A stretch of DNA of 64,000 nt, taken from the NCBI GenBank assembly GCA_917880885.1, contig OU862930.1:33052040-33116039 (forward strand), written 5' to 3'. This document shows positions 42,405-53,453 of the stretch, piece by piece. Source of the stretch: Limnephilus marmoratus. Taxonomy: Eukaryota; Arthropoda; Insecta; Trichoptera; Limnephilidae. The position numbers and the translations under genes are program-made. Positions within the stretch are counted from its first letter, which is position 1. Each line of letters starts with the position of its first letter. Under the pieces are notes generated by a model, which was not told the DNA's origin, made no database searches, and worked only from the letters and a program-made list of their open reading frames with translations.

Positions 42405-44657
42405 GGCTGATGTATCGCTTAAGTTAAAAACTTGGAATATTATAAATGAAATTGCCAACAAAAAAAGTATGTCTTCAAATATTGTAAATGAGGTTATAAT
42501 AAATAATGAAATAATAACTAACAAATCGACCATTGCAGAAAGCTTTAATAACTATTTTACAAATGTAGTAGACGTAGTACTTGAATCATCCGGCATTAAT
42601 GTTAATGATGCGTATATGGAGACATCTCCTCAATTAGATTCAAATAACGATTCAATTAACTCTGTAGAATATTTTTCTCCTGTTACATTTAATGAAATTG
42701 AAAAATATATTGATAACCTAAAACCATCCAACTCTAAGGGAAATGATGGATTATCTTGTGACACGTTAAAAAAAATAAAACAACATGTCCTAACTCCATT
42801 GCAACATATTTTTAATTTATGCCTCAAAAATGGTCATTTTCCAGAGCAATTTAAAATCTCCACTATAATACCTATTCATAAATCTGGAGATACGAATAAA
42901 TTAGACAATTATAGACCAATATCTCTTGTTTCAAACCTCTCGAAAATATTCGAAAAATGCATCAAGTTTAGAGTCATAGAACACTTAGAAAAATATAAAA
43001 TTCTATCGAAAAACCAATACGGCTTTCGTAAAAACCTAAGCACCGAGGATGCGATATATGAATTGACAAAAAAGATATACTCATCTATCGATAAAAAAAA
43101 GAAATGTCTTGCCATATTCCTAGATTTAAGAAAAGCTTTCGACACCGTAAATCATAATTTACTCATTAAAAAAATAAGTCAACTAGGCTTCAAAAAAGAC
43201 ACACTAAAACTACTCTCTAACTATCTTAAAGACAGAACACAAAAAACAAAAATTGGGAATAATTATAGTTCAGAGTCAAAGATAAAAAATGGAGTTCCAC
43301 AGGGAACTGTGCTTGGCCCGATTTTATTCTTAATTTATATTAATGAATTATGTAACTTTGTAATCCCTGGTAAAATTGTTTCTTACGCAGACGACACGGC
43401 AATAATAGTGGATGGTAATCATTGGAAAGAAACTTTTTCGAAAGCAACTGATTGTATTTCACTGGTTTCAACATGGCTAAAACACAACAAACTCGTTTTA
43501 AACTATAGCAAAACATTTTATTTACCGTTTTATAAAACCATTAAAAATAAACCTAAAGACAACCTTAAAATTAGAATCCATAATTCTAGTTGCAATCAAG
43601 AAATGTGCTTCATGTGCAACGAACTTACAAATGTCGAAAATATAAAATATTTAGGAGTATCAATAGATATAAATCTTAATTGGAAATCACATATTAATCA
43701 AATCACTTCTAAATTAAGATATCTGACCTACATATTTTATAGACTTAAGGAAGTACTAAACATTGAAAAATTGAAAATGATCTACTTTTCCCTGGTGCAA
43801 TCTTCAATCATTTATGGCATTATAGGATGGGGTGGTGCACTTGATACATTTATTAAGCCTCTACAAATAATTCAAAAACACATAATTAAAGTAATATATA
43901 ACAAAAATAAAACATTCTCGACCAACTTATTATACAAAGAAACTAAAATATTTAATATACGTAAATTATTTATATTACAAACTTTGAAATATGTATTTAA
44001 AAACAAAAATAATTTCGAAATAAATGAAAACAGAATGAGCAAAAGAACAAATAATATATTTTACACTCCACAAACCAATACTAAATTATTGCAGACACAT
44101 AGCAGTTTCATTGGTCCTCGAACATTTAACCTTCTACCACTACAAACTCAAATGTTAAATAAAATGATAAAATATGTAAAAGAGGTAAAATTATGGTTGA
44201 ATAATGTAGATATCGAAACGCTTTTTCTATAAATTTATCCATCCTTCTACAACTCACTTTCTGTAACATTCTAAACTGTAGTACAATATGTTTTCTATTT
44301 ATTTTTTTATAATAACTAAAAAAAAAAAATTTGAATTTAGTATGTTTTTCTCCATATTTTTATTTTATTTTTATAATAGCTGAAACAAAACCTTTTTCAT
44401 TTATTCTCTATTTAATACTAACTTTTTATACTAACTTTATATTTTATATGTTCTTTAAATCTTTTTTATACTTTGGTACTTAGAAATATAGTATTTTGTT
44501 TTAATATTACCCACACTCAGGCAGTGCCTTAGTGGGTTTTCATTTCTTATTCATATCATTTGTTAATATATTTTATGTTATTTTATACTATTTGCTATTA
44601 TACATTATATCTATGTACAAAGAAATGGAAATAAATAAAGTAAAAAAAAAAAAAAAA
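42405..44657 (+). mobile_element. LINE C (CR1/Jockey superfamily), 5'-truncated
   Basis: Starts in the linker before the RT and ends in poly-A at 44640-44657. The 3' UTR contains the stem-loop CCCAC..AGGCAGTGCCT..GTGGG (44510-44536). A short inverted copy of the same 3' end is present at 56078-56300. It occupies the centre of the large inverted repeat. Confidence 0.88.
42469..44232 (+). CDS. LINE C reverse transcriptase ORF2 (587 codons, N-truncated)
   Basis: Uninterrupted frame, open also upstream of the first ATG to about 42405. RT boxes: SKGNDGLSCDTLKKI, FKISTIIPIHKSGD, NYRPISLVSNLSKIFE, FLDLRKAFDTVNH, NGVPQGTVLGPILF and the catalytic SYADDTAI. The C-terminal domain has YLGVSIDINLNWKSH and a CNQEMCFMCNE cysteine cluster near residue 380. 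The endonuclease is missing because of 5' truncation, so the copy cannot move by itself although its RT frame is intact. It reads as the most recently inserted LINE of the window. Confidence 0.88.
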   Translation: MSSNIVNEVIINNEIITNKSTIAESFNNYFTNVVDVVLESSGINVNDAYMETSPQLDSNNDSINSVEYFSPVTFNEIEKYIDNLKPSNSKGNDGLSCDTLKKIKQHVLTPLQHIFNLCLKNGHFPEQFKISTIIPIHKSGDTNKLDNYRPISLVSNLSKIFEKCIKFRVIEHLEKYKILSKNQYGFRKNLSTEDAIYELTKKIYSSIDKKKKCLAIFLDLRKAFDTVNHNLLIKKISQLGFKKDTLKLLSNYLKDRTQKTKIGNNYSSESKIKNGVPQGTVLGPILFLIYINELCNFVIPGKIVSYADDTAIIVDGNHWKETFSKATDCISLVSTWLKHNKLVLNYSKTFYLPFYKTIKNKPKDNLKIRIHNSSCNQEMCFMCNELTNVENIKYLGVSIDINLNWKSHINQITSKLRYLTYIFYRLKEVLNIEKLKMIYFSLVQSSIIYGIIGWGGALDTFIKPLQIIQKHIIKVIYNKNKTFSTNLLYKETKIFNIRKLFILQTLKYVFKNKNNFEINENRMSKRTNNIFYTPQTNTKLLQTHSSFIGPRTFNLLPLQTQMLNKMIKYVKEVKLWLNNVDIETLFL

Positions 44658-45519
44658 AAGTAAAATAGGTACAAAAATACATGATAACTAGATAAATAAA
44701 TGAATAAATGAATGACTCTTCTTGTGGAGATGTTGAAAATAAGTCATAAAAATATAAATATTTTTATGATAATTATCAAAAGTTATTTTTTTAATTTGAA
44801 TTTAAAAAAAATAATAATAATGAAAAAATAATAATAATAAAGCAAATTAACTTAATTTGTAGACTTCAGACATTCTTTAAAATAGTTCCTCCCCTAGAAC
44901 GTCGTTTATAATTGGAATAGGAATAGAATAGAATACGCCCACAGAAGTGACTATGCCGCTGTCAACTGTCAACCGAGAGTATATAAGACATATTATTTTA
45001 TATAAATAAATATTGAAACGATGGATTCGTCAGACATTGTTGCATCTGGAATGTTTTTGTCAATTCTGGGGCTAGCATACACTGCATATGGAGACGTACA
45101 GTAAAAAAACACCAATAAATAACCAAGAGTTTTCTACGACTTTTCTGTATTTATAATCTTTTTCTTTCTTGTCAAATAAATGCGAAATTTTTCGACCAAA
45201 GAAATCAATTCTGCGTCATTTATATTCATTATTAAGATCATTTTTGTCTTCAGCAAATATATATAAAATTCGGTAAAATATCTATCTCCTCGTAAATATT
45301 TGTTCACAAAATTATTGTTTAAATTAACTAAATCTAAATAGTAGATACGATATAGCCATAGCCATAGAGTTTCGATCGAAAATACATAAATCTCAGCATA
45401 TATCTAAGCTTTCTGCAATCCGTAACCGTAAAAGATAAAGACTTTAAAGACCACCTTTTCGGTTGTGGAAAAAAATAACAGATTATTGCCATCTATTATA
45501 AACGGATACACAGGTTTCC
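44658..45519. other. spacer of the inverted repeat, nothing recognised
   Basis: AT-rich. A 27-codon frame at about 45021-45104 (MDSSDIVASGMFLSILG) follows a TATATAA-like box and may be the start of a lost transposase, but it has no further support. 45415-45500 shares short boxes with 42060-42120 and may be the diverged inner edge of the arm. Confidence 0.35.
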
Positions 45520-46649
45520 TATCTTCCAACTTAAAAGGCCAGGAAAGGAAATTTTAACAATTGTCTATGACTTAATTTCTGTCTATGTTTAACCTAAATA
45601 TTTTGTTGACACGTGCTTTTTTTCAGCGTCAGTCGTTTCATCCTGTTTCCAATCTCTAATATCTAATAACTACATAATATCTACATAATATCCCTTACTT
45701 TGTTTAATCCGCCCAGTTGAATTTATCATTCCATACTTGGTAAGTACTAATGCTGATATTAGGGATGGTCCGACGCTCTGTGGGGAACCCGCTTGCACAG
45801 CGCGGGTGTAAACTGTGCGACCTAAAGTTTAAGTTTAGACTTACGGATTTCAATACTTCGTTTGTGTGAAAGCACTATGAAACCATTCATTTATTAGCGG
45901 CTGACAGTCAAACTGATCGATAACTGTACTTTCTGAGTCTAACGCGGCCTAGCTTACCCTATCGGCGCTAATCCACACACCTACTTATGTAAGGGAATTC
46001 ATTTTACGATTTGTTCGATGAACATTTAAACCGACAATTAGAATTAGTGTTAGTGTTAGTTAATCTTTAGGATTAGTGTTTCTGTAGAAAAATTAAATTG
46101 CTACTTTGACTTGAGCAGTACTAGAGTAAGACAGATAGGGTACGATCAGGTACAAAGCGGGTTTCGGTTTTCAGATTAACAGCGTTCAGTGCCCTGTTCC
46201 ACCGGCGGCAGTTGACGCCGAGATGTGGACAAACAGAACGCGGATAAAACTTGCGCTACCTGCGCGGTAGCCTGACAGCAGCTGTCAGTTTTTACGAAAT
46301 GTCGAGTTCGTAGACGACGATTATTTACTCTTGGAGAATCCTTTCTTAAAATTAAGGAATAAAACAATGGTATTTGGTAATTGGTATCTTTAAATATGAA
46401 AAAAAACCTCAGGAGAACATGATAATATGTTAAGTACGTGCTTGAAAGAAATTCACTTGTGACATTTGAGGTTATTTCAAAAATGTATCTTTTTGATTTC
46501 ATTCCATCACTTGTCAACAACATTTCTGGTGGTATGGATAAGGCGGCCAACTTTATAAAATATCAATGCGGGACAGTGGGTGTCAACGGGGGGGGGGGGG
46601 GGGGGTGGAAATCCTTTTACTCTTTATTACGACCTCTAAATTAAATCTG

Positions 46650-48010
46650 TATGCGGCAAATTAAAACTATACACTCAGAACATGAAAATGGTTTCTCTTT
46701 AATTCTGACAATACATTCATAGTATTCAACTAGAATTTTATTCCTGCACTTAGAATAAATCGAGCTTCCTGCATTTAAATGTAGAGTCGTTCTATAGATA
46801 ATAATAAAAGTTAATAAAAATCGGGTCATTGCGGGAGCCCTGAAGGTGTACCTAACTATCTGTTACTTATACTAAGGCGGGTATGTGGTGGATAACCTCC
46901 AATGCACTTAGAATAAGATAATGTTTTCCTTCGAAATGCATCAGCAGATGAATCCACAGCAGAAATTTTACATTCTGAATACAAAGGTGGCTTAAATTAA
47001 ATCTGTATGCGGTGAATTAAAACTACACTCAGAAAATTAAAATGGTTTCTCTTTGATTCTGGAAGCACTTACATAGAATGAAACTAGAATTTTATAACTG
47101 CACCTCAAATAAGAGAATAATTTCCTTCGAAATATGTCAGCAGACGAATCCAACTGGAATTTTACATTCTGAACACATAACTGGTTTACATTAAATATGT
47201 ATGTAGCGAAATAAAACTACACTAAGAACATGAAAATGGTTTCTGTTTGATTCTGGCAGCATTTACATGTCATAGTCTGCACCTAGAATTTTATTACTGC
47301 ACTTTAAATAAGACAATATTTTTTTCGAAATATCGTCGCCTCAGTTCTTATTTGTCCAACAGACCATTTTAGTTTTTGATCAATCTCCACTTTAAAATTA
47401 AAAATAAAGTATAAAAAATGATAGTTAATCACTTAACTAAGAATTATTTAAACTTATGAGACCTTTACCTTTATGGAAATAGCTTTATCTTAAACACCTA
47501 CCATAATGTTTCACTGAAATAATGCAAGAAAACCTTCTCCTCCCGTAAAATTTTCTAATGGTCTGTTGGACAAATACGAACTAAGGCGACGATATGTCAG
47601 CAGACGAAATTTTACATTCTGAACTTGCAACTTAAATGTAAAGCTTCAGTCGGTACAGGATGAATCTGCAACTTGTTATTTAATGTATCGTTATATTCTG
47701 AACACAAGGGTGTTTTAAATTAAATCTGTATGCGGCGAATTAAAACTCCACTCAGAACATCAAAATGGTTTCTCTTTGATTCTGGCGGCACTTACATAAT
47801 TTGCAACTAGAATTTTATAAATGCACTTCGAAAAAGAGAATATTTTCCTTACTGGAAACTGGTGGGGTCCCTTCTAATGCACTTCGAATAAGAGAATATT
47901 TTCCTTCGAAATATGTCAAAAGACGAATCCAACTAGAATTTTACATTCTGAACACAAAACTGTTTTAAATTAAATCTGTATGCGGCGAATTAATACTACA
48001 TTCAGAAATG
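46650..48010 (-). pseudogene. decayed zinc-finger-like array inside hAT
   Basis: Minus-strand modules such as RIKEKPFSCSEC alternate with KPVLCSECKIPV-like and TFRRKTFSYSKC-like ones in a higher-order repeat of about three modules. Cysteine pairs and GEKPF-type linkers survive in part, but histidines and frame are lost. Two small insertions are visible: an R1-like 3' end at 46759-46902 and a 24-base segment at about 47855 flanked by a repeated ~29-base block. Confidence 0.6.
46759..46902 (+). mobile_element. R1-like LINE 3' end, 14-bp TSD
   Basis: Short 5'-truncated insertion flanked by exact copies of TGCACTTAGAATAA (46745-46758 and 46903-46916). It matches the end of the R1-like element at 10357-12343. 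Confidence 0.75.
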
Positions 48011-48803
48011 AATGTTAACACTTTTGCCGAAAAGGAAGTCCTTTTTGCAATTCTTCACTGAACTTACAACACCGCTTTTTCGCGGCATGGTCAAGAAATT
48101 ATTTGATTTGAATTGAGTGATAAATATGGGTTATAAATATTGTGTGTCACGGCGTGCACTAATTCGTAAACAAAACAACTCAATCACTACTACTACACTG
48201 GCGCTCTTGGACTCATGCTTGTTACGTAAATAAACCAATCCCTAGATCGATATCTTCGTGCCTTTTCCAGGGACAAAATTTTCTTGAACTTAACCAAATG
48301 GCTTAAATAGACTAAAGATAGAGGAAGTTAATTTGACTACCATAGACAGTTTTTAAAAAAATATAGAAATGCGGGACATGCGGGACGCTTTAGACGATTT
48401 GCGGGACTATTTTCGTAAATATTGCAATGCGGGACTACAACTGCAAATGCGGGACGGTCCCGCAGAATGCGGGACGGTTGGCCGCCTTAGGTATGGAATG
48501 TATTTCTTTTATCCCAGATTGGCGATTGATTGAAAATAGCGGCAATTAACAGGTCGCTCATTTTGATATCAGATTCTGACCGGCGTCACCGGCGAGCAGG
48601 AATTAAGAATTCATTCCGGTAAAGCTTATCGGCGCCGCCTCGCGCGGACATAATTCTGAACCTGCCTTCAATATGTTCGGCCTGATACGTTGACATACAA
48701 ACATTCTTGTCAGCACGCCTGCGCCAGTCAGCCGCCCATGCGCCGACTAATCAGAAAACCGAAACCCGCTTTGTACCTGATCGTACCCTTCAGTGTACGG
48801 TTA

Positions 48804-48961
48804 AAGCCGGCCGTAAATATCAGATTTTTTCATCCGATTGTCTGATCTGACAAAATCAATTGGTCGGCCGACGCAGAAAGGCGTGGCCTAATTTCATTAC
48901 TTTGCGCCGGCCGTCAAATTTTATTTTTAATCCGATTTTTGTCTGATGTGTGCGGCCTCCC
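48804..48961. mobile_element. Harbinger-like MITE, right-arm copy
   Basis: Inverted counterpart of 41366-41562, shorter by about 40 bases. Its presence in both arms shows that it predates the inverted duplication. Confidence 0.7.
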
Positions 48962-49510
48962 TAATATGCGATAGCAGCTACTCGCTTTTTCTTCTTCTAA
49001 TCTATATGTCTGTCATGGTAACATCCATTGTTTCTTGTCTCGCTTATTGAACAAATCAGTCGCGTACTTCTTCTTAAGGCTTACATTCAATAACACAAAT
49101 AACATTGGCAGAACCGTTTGTTGTAAACACTTCCCTAAATAAGTTTGCCAGCGTAAAATTTTTTAAATAACATTGATTAAAATACTCACATTATAAAAAG
49201 AGTACTTCCGATAGATATTCTGTTAAAAGCGGAATGGTGGATCTAAAATAATGTAATACCGGTTTATCTTTAGAAATAGATAGGTTTTCAGTATGTATTA
49301 TTGAGTTTTGCCACTATTGATGGCGATTCTCAGCCGTTTTCAAATGGCAAACGTGAGCTTAAAATACACTTACAGTCACTATTGTATCCTCGTTTCAAAA
49401 TATGAGTTTTTGTTTTGGCAAAGTATTCCAAAAAAACCAAATATTTAAAGCTCATGCGAATTAAATCTTCTTCTATATCTAGTTTTAATTATGTTTTAAA
49501 ACCCGTTATT

Positions 49511-49735
49511 ACATAATATGTCAGGCGTAACTACCTAATGACATTCTATGAGTTACGTAACAGGTACGTAACCATGTAAAAATTTAACATCTTACAACTT
49601 GTAATATAATGTACTGTGTGTGTCTTAATAAACAGATAAACAATCTATATATCACGCGCATAACTTCCGAACGACTGCACCAAATCGGATAATTTTTTTT
49701 GTGTTTGTTATTGTTAGGAATAGGTTTGTATATAA
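49511..49735 (+). repeat. dispersed repeat, uninterrupted copy 2
   Basis: Continuous counterpart of 31408-31253 plus 26304-26200. It shows the pre-insertion state of the gypsy site (CTATAT|ATCACG near 49650). Confidence 0.85.
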
Positions 49736-49809
49736 CAGGGATGGCCATTAGTCCAGTCGATCGCAGGCACGGGTCCGGCCAAGAACTCGAACCCAATAGA
49801 ACCCGTAAC

Positions 49810-50278
49810 AAATTTTCTTGAAGAGAGGGGTGACGATTATCAGCAACTGTGTGATTTAGAATGGCAATGTGATTTAGCCTTTTTAGGTTAGGTTTTAGCC
49901 GATTTAGATTTTACCGGAAAACTGAGCACATTAAATCTGGAATCACAAGGCAAGAATAAATCATTAACAGAAATTATGAATACGGTTGCAGCGTTCCAAA
50001 GTCAAACGGCGTCTATGAGAGTCCACATCGAAAAGTGATAGTTTCACAATTTGTAAAAAATAATAATAAAATATTTCCTACAATTTCTTCTACACGGACA
50101 CAACAGAAATTAAGGCAGTGGTATCAGACTTTGAAAATCGCTTTAGTGATTTTGAGAAAATTGAGAAGTTGGTGGAATTCACCAGTTATCCGTTTAACAA
50201 TTCTATCGATCATAGTGATATTTATATGAAATGGCTAAACATTTGCAAATTCTTTTCAAACGGACCACGAGTTATTCA
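49810..50278 (+). pseudogene. hAT transposase fragment (GTF2IRD2/SCAND3-like)
   Basis: Over three frames: LNLESQGKNKSLTEIMNTV, AAFQSQTASMRVHIEK and SDFENRFSDFEKIEKLVEF follow in the order seen in the middle part of hAT transposases of the GTF2IRD2/SCAND3 type. Stops at about 50037 and frameshifts inactivate it. It breaks off at 50279, where another element begins. Confidence 0.7.
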
Positions 50279-50420
50279 GTGGCGTAGCGTGTCTGTCAGC
50301 CGCCCGGGGCGGAGGTAAATTTCACCGCCCGCTATTTAGGTTCTTTAACAGCAGATTTTCAAACGACCTCATTTTATGCTGATTTTTATATCACATTACC
50401 AGTATTCTTCCAATAAAAGT
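50279..50420. mobile_element. left end of a second hAT-like element
   Basis: Starts CAGTGGCGTAGCGTG, a hAT-type terminal sequence, followed by GC-rich sub-terminal sequence. A matching right end was not found; a GC-rich run at 55406-55430 is the only candidate. Confidence 0.45.
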
Positions 50421-51086
50421 CATGTTATAAATTCTACTACAAATTTATAACTGCTCTCGGAAATCGAGAATGGTATCCATGTAATAGAATTTCGCATCTC
50501 GAATTTTTACATAGTGTTTAGAACACAAGGCAGGTTTTAACTTAAGATTGATTCTGCGTAAAAGACCCAAAATAATACACACGGAACACCCAATTTTTCA
50601 GAATTTTGCAGCATATAGCGTGCACCTCAAATGTAAAGTTTCACTCGGTACACGATGAATCTGCAACTTGTCATTTCATTTATCGTTATATTCTGAACAC
50701 AAAACTGGTTTAAATAAAATCTGTATGGGGTAATTAAACTACACTCAGAACATGACCATTGTTTTTCTATGATTCTGGCAGCACACACATAGTCCGCAAA
50801 TAGAATTTTATCACTGCACTTCGAATAAGAGAATGCTTTTCTTCGAAATGTGCCAGCACATGAATCCACAACAGAAATTTTAAATTCTGAATACAAAACT
50901 GGTTAAAATTAAATCTGTATGTAACGAAATAAAACTACACTCAGAACATGAAAACGGTTTTTCTTTGATTCTGTCGGCACATGCAGTCTGCAGGTAGAAT
51001 TTTATAAATGCACTTTGAATAAGATAATGTTTTCCTTCGAAATGTGTCAGCAGATAAATCCATAACGGGAATTTTACATTCTGAAT
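50420..51086 (-). pseudogene. decayed finger-like array, part 1
   Basis: Same degraded modules as in 46650-48010 (CAGTFRRKAFSYSKC, CAARIIEKQWSCSEC). Interrupted at 51087 by LINE D and continued at 54551. Confidence 0.6.
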
Positions 51087-51350
51087 ATTTATTTATTTAT
51101 TTATTTATTTATTAGAGATAATATATTACAAAATCATAACATAAAATTTATAATACATTACTCCCAATGAGTTTAATAAAACTCATTTCGGGAAGGACAA
51201 CATTATACATCTAAAGGAAAATTATTTTTACATAAGAACACGGAAATCAATGAACAATAAATACATAGATTTTTAAATGGACTAGACACACTTGATACAG
51301 GTAATAATTGAAGAATATACAAGAGTTACAAAGGAAGACAGCTAAATTCG

Positions 51351-53453
51351 TCACTGGTTAATAAAGTTGCTGAGAAAATATCCTTTTAGAGCCTTTGCCA
51401 ATATTTTTTTGTTTGATTCTGGTAGTTTTAGGACATTAGGTAATGCGTTGTATTGCGTATGTGCGATGTATTGTAAGGAGTTAATTCCAAATTTAGTTGT
51501 GTGTGTAGATGACGATAGGTGTATTTGATTTTGTGATCGTGTTTTGTGCTGGTGTATATCGGAATTAAAGGCTGGTTTAGTGTTGGTGTGAGAGGAGTGT
51601 TGAATTATTTGTAGGATGGCAGTGGTGATGCTATATTTTGGCAGAATGGTAAAGGGAAGAATTTGTGTCAGTGAGTATATATCTTTGACATGTGTGTCCC
51701 ATGGTAGATGGTATATATTTCTTATGGCTCTATTTTGGATTACTTGTATTTCAGATATTTGTTTCTTAGTAATGGTGCCCCAGATACTAACCAGATAACT
51801 TAGGTGAGATTGGATCAGAGCATAATATGTGGCCCGCAATAAAGCTGTGGGGAGCACATCTTGAAGTCGATAGAGTACACCAGTTATCGGGGAAATTTTG
51901 GATTTAACATATTCAACATGGGAGTTCCACGATAAGTTAGAATCTATGAATAACCCTAAATATTTCGTTACTTGTACATTTTGGAGCTTTTTATTTCCAA
52001 GAGTAATATTCATTGTCATGTAATCTTTTTTCCCGAAAGTGAGGTAGTGAGTTTTTTTGACATTGAGGCTTAATTTATTTATCCGCAACCATTTAGCTAG
52101 CTTTGCGAGATCTTTATTCATTAGAGATTCAAGTTCCCTCAGATTTTTACAACGATAATAAATCACAGTATCATCAGCGTAAAGTTGAAGTTTTCCCAAG
52201 ATGCCGCATTTAGTTACATCATTGATGTATAGTAAGAAAAGTAGGGGTCCCAGAATCGAGCCCTGTGGCACTCCACATGTGATTTTTCCAAAGCCGCTTA
52301 GGTTCCCTTCGATGTCGACAAGGCAATATCTATCAGATAGGTAACTTCGGAGGAGCTTTAAAGATTTCCCGACTATACCCAAATGTTCCAATTTTTGTAG
52401 GAGTATTTCATGATCTACTGTATCAAAGGCTTTTTTTAGATCTATAAAAATAGCTGCTACATATTCGCCCTGGTCTATGTACTGCTGAATGTTCGAGATG
52501 AAATCGAAGGTGGCACATTGGGTACTGGAGTTTTTTCGAAGGCCATATTGCTGTGGTGTTAGAATATTGTTGCTAGAGATGTATTTTAGAAGTCTATCCT
52601 TGATAATAGTCTCGAACACCTTTGAAAATACTGATAAAACCGATATTGGGCGATAGTTAGAAATACATTTTTTGCAGCCTTCTTTATAAATTGGTATAAT
52701 TTTTGCTAGCTTTAATTGATTTGGAAATACTCCCGAGCCTATAGAGGAATTGATAAGTTGCGCTAGGTGCTCAGCTAGTTCTTCTTTACAGGTTTTAAGG
52801 ATGCACGGGGTTACTCCATCGATACCTGCCGCTGCATTCGACCTAAGTTTCGAGATGATCCTTAATACCTCAGCCTTATTTGTCCTAGCCATATATAAGG
52901 ATTGACTTGCTTTTGGTTCTACATAGATGGTGTTACAGTCATCCGGGAATGATGGAATGGCAGCTACCAACTTTTCTCCAACTGATAAAAAAAAATCATT
53001 ATATGCTGAAGCTATTTCACTAGGTCCCCTAAGCTCACAATTATTTACGATGAGAGATTCGATGGTGTTGGAGGGTTTATGTGCACGGTTAGATAAAATT
53101 GAGTTAATGGTTTTCCAAGTTTTTCTAGGGTTATTCAGGTTTTGTTGAAGGCTATTGGCATAATATTTGTTTTTCAAACTTCTCCTATAATTAGTTATTA
53201 AGTTTCTCAGTTTATTTCCTGGGTCTTGTTTCCACTGCTTGTGAAGCTGGTTTCTTTCTTTGGTCAGCGAATTCAGTTTAGAATCGAACCACGGTGTATT
53301 TAAATGTTGTCGAATAGCTATTTTCACTTTAGGTGTCGTTTTACCTGCTTCTATTGCATTTTTTACATAATCGTTAAAATCTTTATAACTATCTTCTTGT
53401 TTGGTTGAGTTGATGGTAAATTTGTTAGCTGCAAGATAAGATTTTACTGCCAT
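51351..53453 (-). CDS. LINE D ORF2, reverse transcriptase part (700 codons)
   Basis: Open frame continuing the ORF2 that starts at 54208 after two frameshifts. Boxes: AAAGIDGVTPCILK, NYRPISVLSVFSKVFE, FIDLKKAFDTVDHE, CGVPQGSILGPLLF and the catalytic LYADDTVIYY near 52165. C-terminal YLGLFIDSNLSWNSHV and an HQHKTRSQNQIHL box. It is uninterrupted over 700 codons, so the RT itself is intact. Confidence 0.9.
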   Translation of the reverse strand: MAVKSYLAANKFTINSTKQEDSYKDFNDYVKNAIEAGKTTPKVKIAIRQHLNTPWFDSKLNSLTKERNQLHKQWKQDPGNKLRNLITNYRRSLKNKYYANSLQQNLNNPRKTWKTINSILSNRAHKPSNTIESLIVNNCELRGPSEIASAYNDFFLSVGEKLVAAIPSFPDDCNTIYVEPKASQSLYMARTNKAEVLRIISKLRSNAAAGIDGVTPCILKTCKEELAEHLAQLINSSIGSGVFPNQLKLAKIIPIYKEGCKKCISNYRPISVLSVFSKVFETIIKDRLLKYISSNNILTPQQYGLRKNSSTQCATFDFISNIQQYIDQGEYVAAIFIDLKKAFDTVDHEILLQKLEHLGIVGKSLKLLRSYLSDRYCLVDIEGNLSGFGKITCGVPQGSILGPLLFLLYINDVTKCGILGKLQLYADDTVIYYRCKNLRELESLMNKDLAKLAKWLRINKLSLNVKKTHYLTFGKKDYMTMNITLGNKKLQNVQVTKYLGLFIDSNLSWNSHVEYVKSKISPITGVLYRLQDVLPTALLRATYYALIQSHLSYLVSIWGTITKKQISEIQVIQNRAIRNIYHLPWDTHVKDIYSLTQILPFTILPKYSITTAILQIIQHSSHTNTKPAFNSDIHQHKTRSQNQIHLSSSTHTTKFGINSLQYIAHTQYNALPNVLKLPESNKKILAKALKGYFLSNFINQ

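Larger units (their letters stand above)
46539..48489. mobile_element. non-autonomous hAT, 8-bp TSD, carrying finger-like repeats
   Basis: Exact 8-base target duplication GGTATGGA (46531-46538, 48490-48497) and inverted ends TAAGGCGGCCAAC/GTTGGCCGCCTTA. The interior has a G-run (46579-46597), repeats of GCGGGAC near the right end (48365-48480) and 1.3 kb of degraded finger-like modules. No transposase. It interrupts the MADF coding remnant of the surrounding element. Confidence 0.85.
46138..48788 (-). mobile_element. DNA transposon with ~40-bp TIRs and MADF remnant
   Basis: The ends GGGTACGATCAGGTACAAAGCGGGTTTCGGTTTTC are inverted at 46138 and 48788 with hardly a mismatch. Absence from the left arm proves it is an insertion. 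The minus strand carries MSDLLIAAIFNQSPIWDKRN near 48555-48495, a MADF-type DNA-binding domain start. Its continuation (VVDK.WNEIKK) lies at 46530-46490, beyond a nested hAT. MADF/Myb-like second genes are known in PIF/Harbinger elements, so that class is likely. A 3-bp TSD could not be recognised. Confidence 0.7.
45520..49505 (-). repeat. inner inverted repeat, right arm
   Basis: Reverse-complement counterpart of 40826-42060, interrupted by the element at 46138-48788. It also differs by about 120 extra bases at 45764-45885 and a (TTAGTG)n expansion near 46045-46065. Confidence 0.92.

Noticed and set aside
45021..45104. 27-codon frame MDSSDIVASG... after a TATATAA box as a possible small gene
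   Set aside because: Too short, no homologous second copy, no splice site or following exon seen.
46579..46597. G-run of about 19 as a regulatory quadruplex
   Set aside because: A homopolymer inside a non-autonomous hAT. No conservation to compare; run length may be a sequencing artefact.
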